In this document: piece by piece, positions 8,049-22,349 of the stretch
Layout of the letters: each line of letters starts with the position of its first letter
Position numbering within the stretch: the stretch's first letter is position 1
Assembly: GCA_026984735.1 (NCBI GenBank)
Contig: JALSRN010000094.1
Coordinates: 1-64,000, forward strand
Direction: 5' to 3'
DNA from: Sedimenticola sp.
GTDB taxonomy: Bacteria; Pseudomonadota; Gammaproteobacteria; Chromatiales; Chromatiaceae
DNA: 64,000 bases
Notes under the pieces: generated by a model
What the model was told of the DNA's origin: nothing
Database searches by the model: none
What the model saw: only the letters and a program-made list of their open reading frames with translations
Translations under genes and position numbers: made by a program

Positions 8049-8801
8049 TCATTCTAAATCGTCGTCCGCATCGTCTGAAACGGGCGGCGGATTTCCATCA
8101 TACACTTGGTAACGCCGATGTTGGAGATAGGAGTCGCGGAAAAAGAGGTAAGGATCCAGACCGGCCGCCGATCGCAGGGCCTTTTCGGCCCGAAGCCGGT
8201 CCGAACGTTCGTCCACGTACTCCACGATTCTGAGGCTCCAACCCACTTGGTTGTCGCCGACCCAGCGCCAGATGGGATGGGTGTACCAGTCCACCATGAA
8301 TCCGGCCCCGTCGCGCAGGCTGCTGGGGCCGATGATGGGCAACACCAGGAAAGGACCGCTCGGCGCGCCCCAGTAGCCGAAGGTCTGGCCGAAGTCCTCG
8401 TCGTGCTTCTCCATTCCCCAACTGCTGGCGACGTCCATGAAACCGAGGAAACCAAGGGTGGAGTTGACCAGGAAGCGCCCCAGGTCCGAGAGGGCCGCTC
8501 TGCCCTTGAGCTGGAGCAGGTTGTTGGTGGCGTGGGGAATCTCGTCGAGGTTGTTGAAGAAGTTGGTCACCCCCCGGTCGATGGGCTCGGGAACGATCTT
8601 CTGGTACTCCTCGGCCACCGGCTTGGCGATGTAGGTGTCGATGTGCTGGTTCAAGGCGAACATGGAGCGGTTGAACGGCTCCAAGGGATCCGAAGGGTCC
8701 GCTTCCATGCCCACCCAGCTGGCGCACCCCCCGGTGCCCAGAACCGACGCCAGCAGCAGAACGCCCGCCGTCTTCTTCATCAATGACCCGTTCATCTGCA
8801 T
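8049..8801 (-). CDS. mlaA: MlaA family phospholipid-removing outer-membrane lipoprotein (VacJ)
   Basis: About 250 residues. An N-terminal signal with a lipoprotein cysteine (LGTGGC, Cys26) is followed by the MlaA core: DPLEPFNRSMFALN at the start, NFFNNLDEIPHATNNLLQ, and the glycine/proline-rich LGFMDVASSWGM and DFGQTFGYWG segments. MlaA sits in the outer membrane and removes misplaced phospholipids from the outer leaflet via the Mla pathway. No mlaBCDEF genes are visible nearby. AGGAGG at 8811-8806 supports a start at ATG 8801 or 8795; a longer frame begins at 8819. Confidence 0.92.
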   Translation of the reverse strand: MQMNGSLMKKTAGVLLLASVLGTGGCASWVGMEADPSDPLEPFNRSMFALNQHIDTYIAKPVAEEYQKIVPEPIDRGVTNFFNNLDEIPHATNNLLQLKGRAALSDLGRFLVNSTLGFLGFMDVASSWGMEKHDEDFGQTFGYWGAPSGPFLVLPIIGPSSLRDGAGFMVDWYTHPIWRWVGDNQVGWSLRIVEYVDERSDRLRAEKALRSAAGLDPYLFFRDSYLQHRRYQVYDGNPPPVSDDADDDLE

Positions 8802-8821
8802 CTGTCCTCCTGACTCCAATC

Positions 8822-9694
8822 CTACCAGTGGAGCGGGGTCACGCTGAATCCCGCATCCTCCAAAAGTTTGATCAAGCCCGCATTTCCGGGCAGATGCAGC
8901 GCCCCCACCGCCACCAGCGCGCGCCCCTTCTCCAGCAGCGGAAGCAGCCGCTGCAACATGCGCCGGTTCCGCTGCCGGAGAAGACGGCGGCGAAACCAGT
9001 CGGCCAGCTCCTCGTCGCCGGCGGCCTCGTACTCCAGACTCAACGATTGCAGCCGCTGGAGATCCCCCGCCAGATAGGCTCGGGTGAGTCGCTCGAGCTG
9101 ACGCGGCAAGGCCGCCTGCTGCTCCAGGGCGTCCTCGAGCATGCGCTGCTGAAGCCGTGGGGGCAGCTCTTCGAACAGCGCCATCTGTTCGTCAGCTCTC
9201 TCCAGACCCACCACTTTTTTGCCCAGCGCCAGCGCCTTTTCGTAGATCCGCTGATCGAGCGGCTCGGCACGGAGCGGAGGCGTGCCCAGCGTAACCGCCA
9301 CCGCCCAGGGCTTCATCCGCTCCACCATCGCCGGGGGAATCCCCCGCTTCTTCATGGAGGCGAGAAGGCGGCGATAGAGCGACTCATCCACCAGTTGCGA
9401 CAGTTTTCGATCCGGCGGCAACAACATGGCCAGGCTGGCCTCCATGAGGGTGGCGATGTCGGGCACCACCTCCAGCACCACCTGATCCACCTGCGCCAGG
9501 GAGGGGTCGAGGCGGTCGACGATGGCAGCCACCCGCTCGTCGTCGCTGTGCATGGTGCCCAGCAGATAGTGCGTGGGGCCGCCCGGCTTGCTGAAACTGT
9601 AGAAGATGCCCGCGGCGGCCGGCGCCACGCCGCCCCCCACCAACCAGGCCAACGCCGCCGCCCAGAGGAAACCTTTCGCCAAGCGCCTGCGCAT
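8822..9694 (-). CDS. TraB/GumN family protein
   Basis: A 290-residue protein with a signal peptide or N-terminal membrane segment (about 8-28). It has the TraB/GumN core: [10 protein letters not shown] at about 46-55, a glutamate in VVLEVVPD, and the C-terminal [20 protein letters not shown]. The family contains GX2H and related motifs and includes the metal-dependent TIKI proteases and heme-uptake-related ChaN-like folds; in bacteria the function is mostly unknown. A periplasmic or membrane-bound hydrolase is plausible. Its ATG overlaps the ATG of rnt on the other strand, so no intergenic promoter space exists between them. Confidence 0.85.
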   Translation of the reverse strand: MRRRLAKGFLWAAALAWLVGGGVAPAAAGIFYSFSKPGGPTHYLLGTMHSDDERVAAIVDRLDPSLAQVDQVVLEVVPDIATLMEASLAMLLPPDRKLSQLVDESLYRRLLASMKKRGIPPAMVERMKPWAVAVTLGTPPLRAEPLDQRIYEKALALGKKVVGLERADEQMALFEELPPRLQQRMLEDALEQQAALPRQLERLTRAYLAGDLQRLQSLSLEYEAAGDEELADWFRRRLLRQRNRRMLQRLLPLLEKGRALVAVGALHLPGNAGLIKLLEDAGFSVTPLHW

Positions 9695-10361
9695 GATTTA
9701 TCCTTGTGCCGTGAACGAAAAAGCGTCCCATCCTACCATCGACCAGCGCTTCCGGGGATACCTCCCCGTGGTGGTGGACGTGGAGACGGCGGGCTTCGAC
9801 GCGGGGCGCGACGCCCTTCTCGAGATCGCCGCCGTGATCCTTGAGATGGACGAGAGAGGACGGCTCCACCCCACCGAGCCGGTGAGCTGTCACGTCCAGC
9901 CTTTCGAGGGCGCCAACCTGGATCCCAAGGCGTTGGAATTCAACGGCATCGATCCCTGGCACCCCTTCCGCCAGGCCCTCCCGGAAAGAGAGGCGCTGCA
10001 GACCATCTTCGCCCCCGTGCGCAAAGCGGTGAAGGCGAACCGGTGCCGGCGCGCCATCCTGGTGGGACACAACGCCTTTTTCGACCTGGGATTCATCAAC
10101 GCCGCGGTGGCGCGTACCGGCCTCAAGCGCAACCCTTTCCACCCCTTCAGCACCTTCGACACGGTCACCCTGGCGGGATTGGCCTACGGCCAGACGGTGC
10201 TGGCCCGCGCCGCGGCCGAAGCGGGCATCAAGTGGAACGGGAAAGAGGCGCACAGCGCGCTCTACGACGCCGCCAAAACGGCGGAACTGTTCTGCGCCGT
10301 GGTCAACCGCTGGCAGGAGCTGGTGGAGCTGGAGAAACGGACGCGCAGCGGCGACTCATGA
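9693..10361 (+). CDS. rnt: Ribonuclease T
   Basis: A DEDD-family 3'-5' exonuclease that trims the 3' ends of tRNA and other stable RNAs. In the 222-residue reading the metal ligands are visible as DVETAGFD (D29, E31), the [10 protein letters not shown] segment and [12 protein letters not shown] near the C-terminus. The length agrees with the family's usual 215-225 residues. The ATG at 9693 overlaps the divergent TraB/GumN ATG by two bases; a GTG at 9711 is an alternative that would leave a 16-bp gap. Neither start has a clear ribosome binding site. Confidence 0.92.
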   Translation: MIYPCAVNEKASHPTIDQRFRGYLPVVVDVETAGFDAGRDALLEIAAVILEMDERGRLHPTEPVSCHVQPFEGANLDPKALEFNGIDPWHPFRQALPEREALQTIFAPVRKAVKANRCRRAILVGHNAFFDLGFINAAVARTGLKRNPFHPFSTFDTVTLAGLAYGQTVLARAAAEAGIKWNGKEAHSALYDAAKTAELFCAVVNRWQELVELEKRTRSGDS

Positions 10362-10430
10362 AAAAGGGCATCCCGGAAACGGCCGAGATGCCCTGCCATG
10401 CAAAAGCGGAGCCGGCTCGAAACCGGCTCC
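10361..10430 (-). terminator. Two tandem terminators after grxD
   Basis: Read on the minus strand: first GGAGCCGG/CCGGCTCC (10430-10408) followed by a short T run, then GGGCATC/GATGCCC (10393-10366) followed by TTTTT. The second hairpin begins directly beyond the rnt stop, so the pair also separates the two convergent genes. Confidence 0.7.
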
Positions 10431-10448
10431 GAGAGTCGTGGAAAAGGA

Positions 10449-10796
10449 TCAGCCTGCGCTGCTCTCCTCCTCTTTGGGCCACTTCTTGGCCGCCTCTTTC
10501 ACCATCTTTTGGAGTTCGCCGCTCTCCAAGAGCTCCAGGGTGATGTCGCAACCGCCGATGAGCTCGCCATCGATGTAGATCTGCGGGAAAGTGGGCCAAT
10601 CGGCGAACTTGGGCAGGTTCTCGAAGATCTCCGGATCGGCCAACACGTTCACGTAAGCGAACTTCTCTCCGCACTGCTGCAGCGCCGCCGCCGCGCGCGA
10701 AGAGAAGCCGCACTGCGGAAACTGCGGCGTTCCCTTCATATAGATGAGGATGGGGTTGTTCTCCACCTGCTCCTTGATTCTTTCCAGCGGATCCAT
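10449..10796 (-). CDS. grxD: Monothiol glutaredoxin, Grx4/GrxD type
   Basis: A 115-residue CGFS-type glutaredoxin (CGFS at about 29-32) with the expected glutathione-binding features: a lysine before the active site (YMKGTPQFPQ), the WPTFPQIYI segment and GGCDIT. These proteins carry and pass on [2Fe-2S] clusters rather than reduce disulfides. The ATG at 10796 has AGGAG seven bases upstream, so the longer frame to 10895 is rejected. It is convergent with rnt. Confidence 0.95.
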   Translation of the reverse strand: MDPLERIKEQVENNPILIYMKGTPQFPQCGFSSRAAAALQQCGEKFAYVNVLADPEIFENLPKFADWPTFPQIYIDGELIGGCDITLELLESGELQKMVKEAAKKWPKEEESSAG

Positions 10797-11068
10797 GATC
10801 TCACTCCTAAACTCTGATTCTGGTTTCCGGGCCATCCAGATGGGGACGCCCCGTTCGATTTCCAAGATCATTCTACTCCGCCTTCCCCACCGCAAAAACC
10901 CGCTGGGGCTGGCGAAAAGCGAACATCACGGTTTCCCCGCCACTTTCGCACGGAGAGGGGACGACAGGGCGGGAGGCCATCGGCTGAAAGGAACCTCTGG
11001 CGGCTCCACGGGTCTCATCGTAGAATCCCAACCATCGAACAACCACGATCGAGGAGTCTGAACTTCAC

Positions 11069-11740
11069 ATGAACCAGTACCCGGAACGGACCCTGGCGCG
11101 GGGCGGCGCCGGCCTCTTCGCCACCAACAAGGTCATCAAGAACACCTACCTGCTGCTGTCGGCCACCCTCTTGTTCAGCGGCGTAATGGCGCTGGTCTCT
11201 CTCTTTCTGGCCGTACCCCTGTGGACCTACACCGTCTCGGTGATCGCGGCCATGCTGCTGGGCATGTTCGTGCTGCCGCGCACTCAGGACTCGGCGGCCG
11301 GCATCGGCGTCGTCTTCGCCATCACCGGCCTCATGGGCTTCGGGCTGGGGGCGGTCCTCAGCCTCTATTTGAAACTGCCCCACGGCCCACAGACCGTGGC
11401 GCTCGCGCTCGGGGGTACGGGAGTCATCTTCCTGGGCCTCTCCGGCTACGCCCTGGCCAGTCGGCGCGACTTCAGCTTCATGGGCGGCTTCATCTTCGCC
11501 GGCATGATGGTGATGCTGGTGGCAGTACTGGCCAACATCTTTTTGCAGCTTCCGGCACTGCAGCTGGCCATCGCCGCGGGCTTCATCCTGCTGATGAGCG
11601 GTTTCATCCTCTTCCAGACCAGCCAGATGGTCCACGGCGGCGAGACCAACTACATCAGCGCCACCTACGGCCTCTATCTGTCGATCTTCAACCTCTTCCT
11701 GAGTCTGCTGCAGATCCTGGGAGGTTTCAGCGACGAGTGA
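11069..11740 (+). CDS. Bax inhibitor-1/YccA family membrane protein
   Basis: A 223-residue integral membrane protein with seven predicted hydrophobic segments covering nearly everything after residue 25, and the family-typical C-terminal half with the QTSQMVHGGETNYISATYGLYLS segment carrying acidic and polar residues between the last helices. Bacterial members include YccA (FtsH modulator) and YetJ (pH-dependent calcium leak). The function here is inferred only by family. It is followed by a strong terminator. Confidence 0.9.
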   Translation: MNQYPERTLARGGAGLFATNKVIKNTYLLLSATLLFSGVMALVSLFLAVPLWTYTVSVIAAMLLGMFVLPRTQDSAAGIGVVFAITGLMGFGLGAVLSLYLKLPHGPQTVALALGGTGVIFLGLSGYALASRRDFSFMGGFIFAGMMVMLVAVLANIFLQLPALQLAIAAGFILLMSGFILFQTSQMVHGGETNYISATYGLYLSIFNLFLSLLQILGGFSDE

Positions 11741-11764
11741 CGAAGCCGCGCTCCCTCTTGAGGA

Positions 11765-11795
11765 CCCCGGCCCCGCGGCCGGGGTTTTCGTTTTT
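11765..11795 (+). terminator. Rho-independent terminator after the Bax-inhibitor-1 gene
   Basis: Stem CCCCGGCC/GGCCGGGG (11765-11772 and 11777-11784) followed by TTTTCGTTTTT, starting 24 bp after the stop codon. Confidence 0.9.
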
Positions 11796-11816
11796 CCATT
11801 TCGAGGAGAAATCTCC

Positions 11817-12008
11817 ATGCAACTCGCCTTGCAGATCGCCAGCGCGGTGCTGGTGGTGATCATGCTGGCCTACCTCTGGCCCGCCGCCAAGCACTGGATG
11901 CAGAACAGCCCCAAGGCCGGCCCGGGCGACTGGCGGGCCGCGATCATTCCCCTGCTTCTGGTGGCGGGGTTCGTGCTGCTCCTGATCCGGTTGCGAACGT
12001 TGCACTAG
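11817..12008 (+). CDS. Small membrane protein of unknown function
   Basis: A 63-residue protein with two membrane segments (about 4-24 and 42-59) separated by a short polar linker (KHWMQNSPKAGPGDWRA). A GAGGAG ribosome binding site precedes the ATG. It lies 25 bp beyond the terminator of the preceding gene, so it may have read-through or a promoter inside the upstream region. I do not recognise a named family. Confidence 0.7.
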   Translation: MQLALQIASAVLVVIMLAYLWPAAKHWMQNSPKAGPGDWRAAIIPLLLVAGFVLLLIRLRTLH

Positions 12009-12079
12009 GCCGGAGATTGCGCCCGAATCCGCAACTTCCCCGGAAAGAATTTGTTCGGAGCACGCGCACGAAAACTCCG

Positions 12080-12105
12080 AAAAAAGAGCGGCCCCCTACC
12101 GGGGC
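12080..12105 (-). terminator. Terminator of serS
   Basis: On the minus strand, stem GCCCC/GGGGC (12105-12091) followed by CGCTC and six T residues (12085-12080), 24 bp after the serS stop. Confidence 0.6.
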
Positions 12106-12129
12106 GAATGAGGATGCGACGGCCGCTTC

Positions 12130-13738
<1,609 letters not shown>

Positions 13739-13742
<4 letters not shown>

Positions 13743-14110
13743 AGCTGCCTCCCCAGGATGACGCCGGCCCAGGCGGCCAGCAGGCAGAGGGCGACACTCG
13801 CCCCCATGTTGAGCAACGCCTTGCCGATCTCGGCCTGCTCGATGAGGTTGAAGGTCTCGATGGAGAAGGTGGAAAAGGTGGTGAAAGCGCCCAGAAAACC
13901 GATGAGCAGAAAGGCGCGGATCTCCGGCCCCGTGGTGAGGCGCTCCAGCAACAGAATGTAGAGCAGGCCCATGAACAGGGATCCGCCGAAATTCACCGCC
14001 AGCGTCCCCCAGGGAAAGCCCTTCCCCAACCACCCATAGACGGCGGTGGAGACCCAGTAGCGCATCAAGGCCCCGGCGGCGCCTCCCAAAGCGATGGCCA
14101 GCGTCTGCAT
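13739..14110 (-). CDS. crcB: Fluoride efflux channel CrcB (Fluc)
   Basis: A 123-residue, four-helix small membrane protein that forms dual-topology dimeric fluoride channels. GGAAGALMRYW near the N-terminus, WGTLAVNFGGSLFMGLL, and the GFLGAFTTFSTFSIE segment with the Phe/Ser/Thr fluoride pathway are all visible. No fluoride riboswitch is apparent in the 30 bp to rarA, so expression probably comes from the upstream operon. Confidence 0.95.
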
Positions 14111-14140
14111 CGGTCCAGAAGTCAGGTAGAAAATGGAATT

Positions 14141-15475
14141 CTACCTCGAATCCCCCGCGGCCTGCTCGTCCAGTTGGCGCAGGCGCTCGAGTTTCTCGCG
14201 GATGCGGATCTCCAACCCACGATTCACCGGATGGTAGTAACGGCGTCCCTTCAACTCCTCGGGGAAGTAGTTCTCGCCCGCGGCGTATCCATCGGGCTCG
14301 TCGTGGGCGTAGCGGTACGCCTTCCCGTAGCCCAACTCTTTCATCAGCCGCGTGGGCGCGTTGCGCAGGTGCAGAGGAACCTCCAGAGAGCCGGTCTCTC
14401 GCGCCTCCTTCATGGCCGCCTTGAAGGCGGCGTAGACGGCGTTGCTCTTGGCGGCGCAGGCCATGTAGACCACCGCCTGGGCGAGGGCCAGCTCCCCCTC
14501 GGGGCGGCCGAGCCGCTCCTGCGCCTCCCAGGCGTCGAGCGCCACCTGCAACGCGCGGGGATCGGCGTTGCCGATGTCCTCGGAGGCCATGCGCACCACC
14601 CGCCGGGCGATGTAGAGAGGATCGCATCCACCGTCGAGCATGCGGCAGAGCCAGTAGAGCGCGGCGTCGGGAGAAGAGCCCCGAACCGCCTTGTGCAGCG
14701 CCGAGATCTGGTCGTAGAAATATTCGCCCCCCTTGTCGAAACGGCGTAGCTGCCCGCTGCACACCTCCGCCACCACCTGGTGGGAGATCCGTCCCTCCTC
14801 GGCGAGCGCCGCGGCGTTCTCCAGCAGATTGAGGGCGCGCCGGGCGTCGCCGTCCGCGGCACCCGCTATGAGCTCCAGGTCGGCCTCGTCGATTCGGAGC
14901 CGCTCGGCGCCCAGGCCGCGTTCGCCATCCTCCAGGGCGCGCCGCAACACCGCCAGTAGCTCCTTCCGGGTGAGAGCCTTGAGCACATAGACCCGCGCTC
15001 GAGACAACAGCGCGTTGTTGAGCTCGAACGAAGGATTCTCGGTGGTGGCCCCCACGAACAGCAGGGTGCCGTCCTCCACGTGGGGGAGAAAGGCGTCCTG
15101 CTGACTCTTGTTGAAGCGGTGCACCTCGTCGATGAAGAGCAGCGTGCCCCGCCCCGCGGCGCGGTTGCGGCGCGCCTGTTCCACCGCGGCGCGGATCTCC
15201 TTCACCCCGGAGAGCACCGCCGAGATGGAGAGAAACTCGTGGCCCGACTGGTTGGCGAGCATGCGCGCGAGAGTGGTCTTGCCGGTGCCGGGCGGCCCCC
15301 AGAAGATCATGGAGTGGAGCCGTCCCTCCTCGATGGCGCGGCGCAACGGTTTGCCCTCTCCCAGGATGTGGGACTGCCCCTGGTACTCCTCCAGGCGGCG
15401 CGGACGCATGCGATCCGCCAAGGGGCGGCCCGCCGCCTCTTCCGGAGCGAAGAGATCACTGTTGGAGAATGTCAT
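14141..15475 (-). CDS. rarA: Replication-associated recombination protein A (RarA/MgsA)
   Basis: A 444-residue AAA+ ATPase related to clamp loaders and eukaryotic WRNIP1 that acts at stalled replication forks. Walker [10 protein letters not shown] is at about 60-68, Walker [11 protein letters not shown] at about 111-120, the sensor segment is [19 protein letters not shown], and the C-terminal tetramerisation part includes [14 protein letters not shown]. It overlaps lolA by 20 bp, the usual lolA-rarA-serS order of Gammaproteobacteria. Confidence 0.96.
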   Translation of the reverse strand: MTFSNSDLFAPEEAAGRPLADRMRPRRLEEYQGQSHILGEGKPLRRAIEEGRLHSMIFWGPPGTGKTTLARMLANQSGHEFLSISAVLSGVKEIRAAVEQARRNRAAGRGTLLFIDEVHRFNKSQQDAFLPHVEDGTLLFVGATTENPSFELNNALLSRARVYVLKALTRKELLAVLRRALEDGERGLGAERLRIDEADLELIAGAADGDARRALNLLENAAALAEEGRISHQVVAEVCSGQLRRFDKGGEYFYDQISALHKAVRGSSPDAALYWLCRMLDGGCDPLYIARRVVRMASEDIGNADPRALQVALDAWEAQERLGRPEGELALAQAVVYMACAAKSNAVYAAFKAAMKEARETGSLEVPLHLRNAPTRLMKELGYGKAYRYAHDEPDGYAAGENYFPEELKGRRYYHPVNRGLEIRIREKLERLRQLDEQAAGDSR

Positions 15476-16073
15476 AGAAGGGCGGCGGTTCGAAGCGGAA
15501 GAGCTTGTCGGGCAGGGGGAGGTTCCTCTGCAGATGGCTGAAGCGCAGGTTGCTCACCTGGCCGAACCGGTCGGCCATCTCCATCCGCTTCACCCCCTCG
15601 CCGTCGAGCCCGATGAGGATCTGCTCGAAGGGGCTCCGCTCGTCGCGCGGCGTGAGCTTGAGCCAGGCCGTGCCCTCGCGCGCGCCCAGCTCCTCCACCC
15701 GGAAATCGTGATCGAGGTCCAGCTTCCCCGCGAGCAGCCCGGCGGGCGTCCCCGCCAGCGCCGCCTTCTGGGAGCGCTGGCTCACCTGGGAGAGATCCGG
15801 TTCCACCAGCCAGACGGTGCGCCCGTCGGCGACGATGTAACGCCCTTCGTCCCCCTCGTACTCCCAGCGAAAGCGGTCGGGACGCGATACATAGAGGGTG
15901 CCGTGAGCCAGGCGCACCTCGTTGGTCTCGGTGTCGATCACCTGTTGCTGGAAACGGGCCTTGAGCGTGTGCAGATTGGAGAGAAAGGACTCCAGCCGCT
16001 GACGGGGAGACTCGGCGGCGCCGGCGGCGGGCAGCAAGAGCAGAAAGAGAAGGATCGGTCTCGAAAGGAACAT
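15456..16073 (-). CDS. lolA: Outer-membrane lipoprotein carrier protein LolA
   Basis: A 205-residue periplasmic chaperone that shuttles lipoproteins from LolCDE to LolB. Signal peptide at residues 1-20 ([20 protein letters not shown]), then the LolA start ([19 protein letters not shown]), the [10 protein letters not shown] strand and the conserved [20 protein letters not shown] region. Ends in [12 protein letters not shown]. It sits between ftsK and rarA. Confidence 0.95.
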   Translation of the reverse strand: MFLSRPILLFLLLLPAAGAAESPRQRLESFLSNLHTLKARFQQQVIDTETNEVRLAHGTLYVSRPDRFRWEYEGDEGRYIVADGRTVWLVEPDLSQVSQRSQKAALAGTPAGLLAGKLDLDHDFRVEELGAREGTAWLKLTPRDERSPFEQILIGLDGEGVKRMEMADRFGQVSNLRFSHLQRNLPLPDKLFRFEPPPFYDILQQ

Positions 16074-16154
16074 GAAGATATCCAGGATTCAGGAAAGTTC
16101 ACCGCGATGTCGCGGCCCGCGGAAGAGCCCGGCCGGCCCTTCCCTACGCCTCGG

Positions 16155-19650
<3,496 letters not shown>

Positions 19651-20352
19651 TTGATCCACCTGCTGGACGGCACGCCGCCCCATCGCCCCTTTCCCGATCC
19701 AGCAACCGCGGAAACCGAACCCGACGGCCTGCTGGCCGTGGGCGGCGACCTCTCTCCCGTCCGGCTGCTCAACGCCTACCGTCGGGGAATCTTTCCCTGG
19801 TACAGCGCCGGCCAGCCTCTCCTCTGGTGGAGCCCCGACCCGCGCATGGTGCTCTTTCCGGAGCGGCTCCATGTGAGCCGCAGCCTGCGCAAGAGCCTGC
19901 GGCGCGACCGCTACCGTGTCACCTTCGACCGCGACTTCGGAGCCGTGATCCGCGCCTGCGCGGCCCCCCGGGAGCCGGAAGGAGGCACCTGGATCACCCC
20001 CGAGATGGTGGCGGCCTACGAAGAACTTCATCGCCAGGGCGTGGCCCACTCGGTGGAGGCGTGGCGCGGTGAAGAGCTGGCCGGCGGCCTCTACGGCCTC
20101 TTCCTGGGGCGGATTTTCTTCGGCGAGTCCATGTTCAGCCGCCAGAGCGACGCCTCCAAGGTGGCCTTCGTCCACCTGGTGCGCACCCTGAAGGAGCTGG
20201 GATGCCCCCTGATCGACTGCCAGGTCCATTCCCGCCACCTGGAATCCCTGGGCGCCGAGCGCATCCCGCGCCGCCGTTTCCTGCGGATTCTGGAAGCGGA
20301 GCTGGAGCCGTCCCTCGCCTTTCCCCGGGAGCCATGTTCCGTCTCGGCCTGA
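19651..20352 (+). CDS. aat: Leucyl/phenylalanyl-tRNA-protein transferase
   Basis: Adds Leu or Phe from charged tRNA to N-terminal Arg or Lys of proteins, which marks them for ClpS/ClpAP. 233 residues; conserved [52 protein letters not shown] and IDCQV segments identify it. The start is a TTG that follows the trxB stop with no gap, so translation is probably coupled to trxB. It overlaps bpt by 19 bp. Confidence 0.95.
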   Translation: MIHLLDGTPPHRPFPDPATAETEPDGLLAVGGDLSPVRLLNAYRRGIFPWYSAGQPLLWWSPDPRMVLFPERLHVSRSLRKSLRRDRYRVTFDRDFGAVIRACAAPREPEGGTWITPEMVAAYEELHRQGVAHSVEAWRGEELAGGLYGLFLGRIFFGESMFSRQSDASKVAFVHLVRTLKELGCPLIDCQVHSRHLESLGAERIPRRRFLRILEAELEPSLAFPREPCSVSA

Positions 20353-21125
20353 CGCCCCCCCATCCGTGCGACTACCTGCCGGGGCGGGAGGCCCGCTCGT
20401 TGGTGGTGGTGGACGAAGCCAGCCTCTCTCCCTCCGCCTACGACTTCTTCCTGGCGCAGGGCTTTCGCCGCAGCGGCAGCCACGTCTACCGCCCCTGGTG
20501 CGATCGGTGCCGCCAGTGCGTGGCGGTGCGCATCCCGGTGGAGGCGTTCCGTCCCGACCGCGGCCAGCGCCGGGTGCTGCGGCGCAACGGAGACTTGGAA
20601 GCGGAATGGGTGGTCACCGACCGCCTCGACGACGAGCAGTGGCGTCTCTATCGAAGCTATCTTCAGGCCCGCCATGCCGACGGAGAGATGGTCCACGCCA
20701 GCCGTGCCGCCAGCGACGACTTCCTTTTCGGCTCCTGGCCCCGCACCCGGCTGCTGGAGCTGCGCCTCGGCGCGGAGCTGGTGGCGGTGGCGGTCACCGA
20801 CCAACAGCCTCGCAGCCTCTCGGCCCTCTACACCTTCTTCCACCCCGCCCACGCCCGCCGCTCCCTGGGGACCCTGGCCATTCTGCTGCAGGTGGAGGCG
20901 GCGCGCCGGGAGGGGCGCCCCTGGCTCTATCTGGGCTACTGGATCCCCGACTGCCGGAAGATGAGCTACAAGGCCGGTTTCCTCCCCCTGGAGGCCCGAC
21001 GCGCCGAACGGAAGATCGGAGAGGAGCAGTGGGCACGCCTGGAGAACGCCGTGGAAGCGGCACGTTTCCGGCAGCGGGTTCAGGCCCCTTTCCATCGGCC
21101 CGACGCTCATCCCTTTCAGAAATAG
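20334..21125 (+). CDS. bpt: Aspartate/glutamate leucyltransferase (bacterial ATE1-type, Bpt)
   Basis: A 263-residue transferase that adds leucine to N-terminal Asp or Glu, the second arm of the bacterial N-degron pathway. The N-terminal cysteine set [19 protein letters not shown] and the ATE C-terminal domain ([36 protein letters not shown]) are clear. The aat-bpt pair gives this organism both substrate branches of the Leu/N-degron system. The 3' end overlaps the convergent beta-barrel gene by 10 bp. Confidence 0.94.
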   Translation: MFRLGLTPPHPCDYLPGREARSLVVVDEASLSPSAYDFFLAQGFRRSGSHVYRPWCDRCRQCVAVRIPVEAFRPDRGQRRVLRRNGDLEAEWVVTDRLDDEQWRLYRSYLQARHADGEMVHASRAASDDFLFGSWPRTRLLELRLGAELVAVAVTDQQPRSLSALYTFFHPAHARRSLGTLAILLQVEAARREGRPWLYLGYWIPDCRKMSYKAGFLPLEARRAERKIGEEQWARLENAVEAARFRQRVQAPFHRPDAHPFQK

Positions 21126-22345
21126 CGCGCCAGCTCCAGCTGCAGGTAGTCGTCCCGCCGAAAAGGATACTGGAGGTCGTCGGCGTCCACGTCGAGCCAG
21201 GCGCGCAGTTGCAGGGAGAGCTTCCAGTCGTTCCCCAGCCGCCGGCTGCCCTCCACGTCGATCAGAGTGGAGCGGTTCCGCCAGTCCACGATGAAGCCGC
21301 CGAGCAGTTCGCTGCTCTGCTCGTCGTTGAGCGTCCAGCGCAGCGCCACGAAGGCGTCGTGGTTGAAAGGGGTGGAAGAGCGGTCGCCGCGCTGGTCGTA
21401 GAGCAGTTCCCCCAGCAGTCCCAGATCGGCGGCGCTGTCGGCCACTCCCACCAGGGTGTACTCGAACCCGCCGGTCCAGGCGTAGAAGCTGCCGTAGTCG
21501 CTGTGGTGGTAGATGGCTTCGAGCTTCCAAAGCCACTGGCCCAAGGTCGCCTGCAGGTCCAGGCTGGTCTGGTCGATGAGATCGTAGAAGGGAGCCAGCA
21601 CCCGCTCCCCTTTGCGGTTCACCGCGGGAAGCAGCAGCGGATCGCGCGCGGTGCCGTGAAAATGGGCGATCCCCAGATCCCAGTCGCCGATGGATTGCGA
21701 CCAGCGCACCGCGAAATCCACCCGTTTGCGGCCCGCGCCCGACTGGAAGGCCGCAAGGTCGCCATCCACGCGCGGATGCGAGCGGATCCGCCCGTGCAGC
21801 CCCGGAAAGGTGCGCTCACGAAAACCCAGCAGGGCGTAGAGGTCGAGGATGCCCCACTCCCGCTCCAGGGAGAGCTTCACCATGGGCTGCCCCAGCTTCT
21901 GTTCGCCGTCGGGATTCTCCACCAGGTCGGTTTGGTTGACGATGTCCACCAGATGCCACGCCTCGGTGACGCCCCAGAAGACCTTGTTCACGCCCGCCAG
22001 GACCTCCCAACCATCGCCGGCATGGGTCCACTGCAGCTCGCGGATGTCCCAGTGGCTGCGCTCGTCGTCGCGGGCGTCGATGCGCAGAAAGGGGTGAAAG
22101 ACGAAGAGGTCCCGCCCCTGGTTCCACTCGTGGGCCAGCTCGGGATCGAAGCTGACCGAGCCGTCCTGGTCGTACTGGCGCGGATCGAGCGGCGACTGGA
22201 AAAAGAGGCGCCCCTCCACCGCCGCGTTGCCCGACCACTCCCAGGCGGCGGCGGGCAGCGCCCAGAGCGACAGGAATGCAAGGAGCGAGAGCCGCCTCAC
22301 GACCACCCGCCCCTTCGTTGCAAGAGCGCCACCCGGCGCCGCCAT
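21116..22345 (-). CDS. Outer-membrane beta-barrel protein in an RND/LolA-like operon
   Basis: 409 residues. The signal peptide (core LSLLAFLSLWALPAAA) is followed by alternating amphipathic strands rich in Trp, Tyr and Asp, and the chain ends in a terminal Phe (LELARYF), typical of outer-membrane barrels. Segments such as WEVLAGVNKVFWGVTEAWHLVDIVNQTD resemble putative porins found beside RND/MMPL permeases. I do not recognise a named family with certainty. The ATG at 22345 begins 4 bp after the stop of the LolA-like gene; GTG codons at 22306 or 22300 would give a shorter signal peptide. It is the last gene of a three-gene operon. Confidence 0.75.
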   Translation of the reverse strand: MAAPGGALATKGRVVVRRLSLLAFLSLWALPAAAWEWSGNAAVEGRLFFQSPLDPRQYDQDGSVSFDPELAHEWNQGRDLFVFHPFLRIDARDDERSHWDIRELQWTHAGDGWEVLAGVNKVFWGVTEAWHLVDIVNQTDLVENPDGEQKLGQPMVKLSLEREWGILDLYALLGFRERTFPGLHGRIRSHPRVDGDLAAFQSGAGRKRVDFAVRWSQSIGDWDLGIAHFHGTARDPLLLPAVNRKGERVLAPFYDLIDQTSLDLQATLGQWLWKLEAIYHHSDYGSFYAWTGGFEYTLVGVADSAADLGLLGELLYDQRGDRSSTPFNHDAFVALRWTLNDEQSSELLGGFIVDWRNRSTLIDVEGSRRLGNDWKLSLQLRAWLDVDADDLQYPFRRDDYLQLELARYF

Positions 22346-22349
22346 CGGC

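Noticed and set aside
8040..8049. ATCAATTGAT as an FNR box
   Set aside because: The half-sites are in the opposite order with no 4-bp spacer, and the palindrome lies at the very end of mlaA.
14111..14140. Fluoride riboswitch upstream of crcB
   Set aside because: The gap to rarA is only 30 bp, too short for the riboswitch, and no conserved core is visible.
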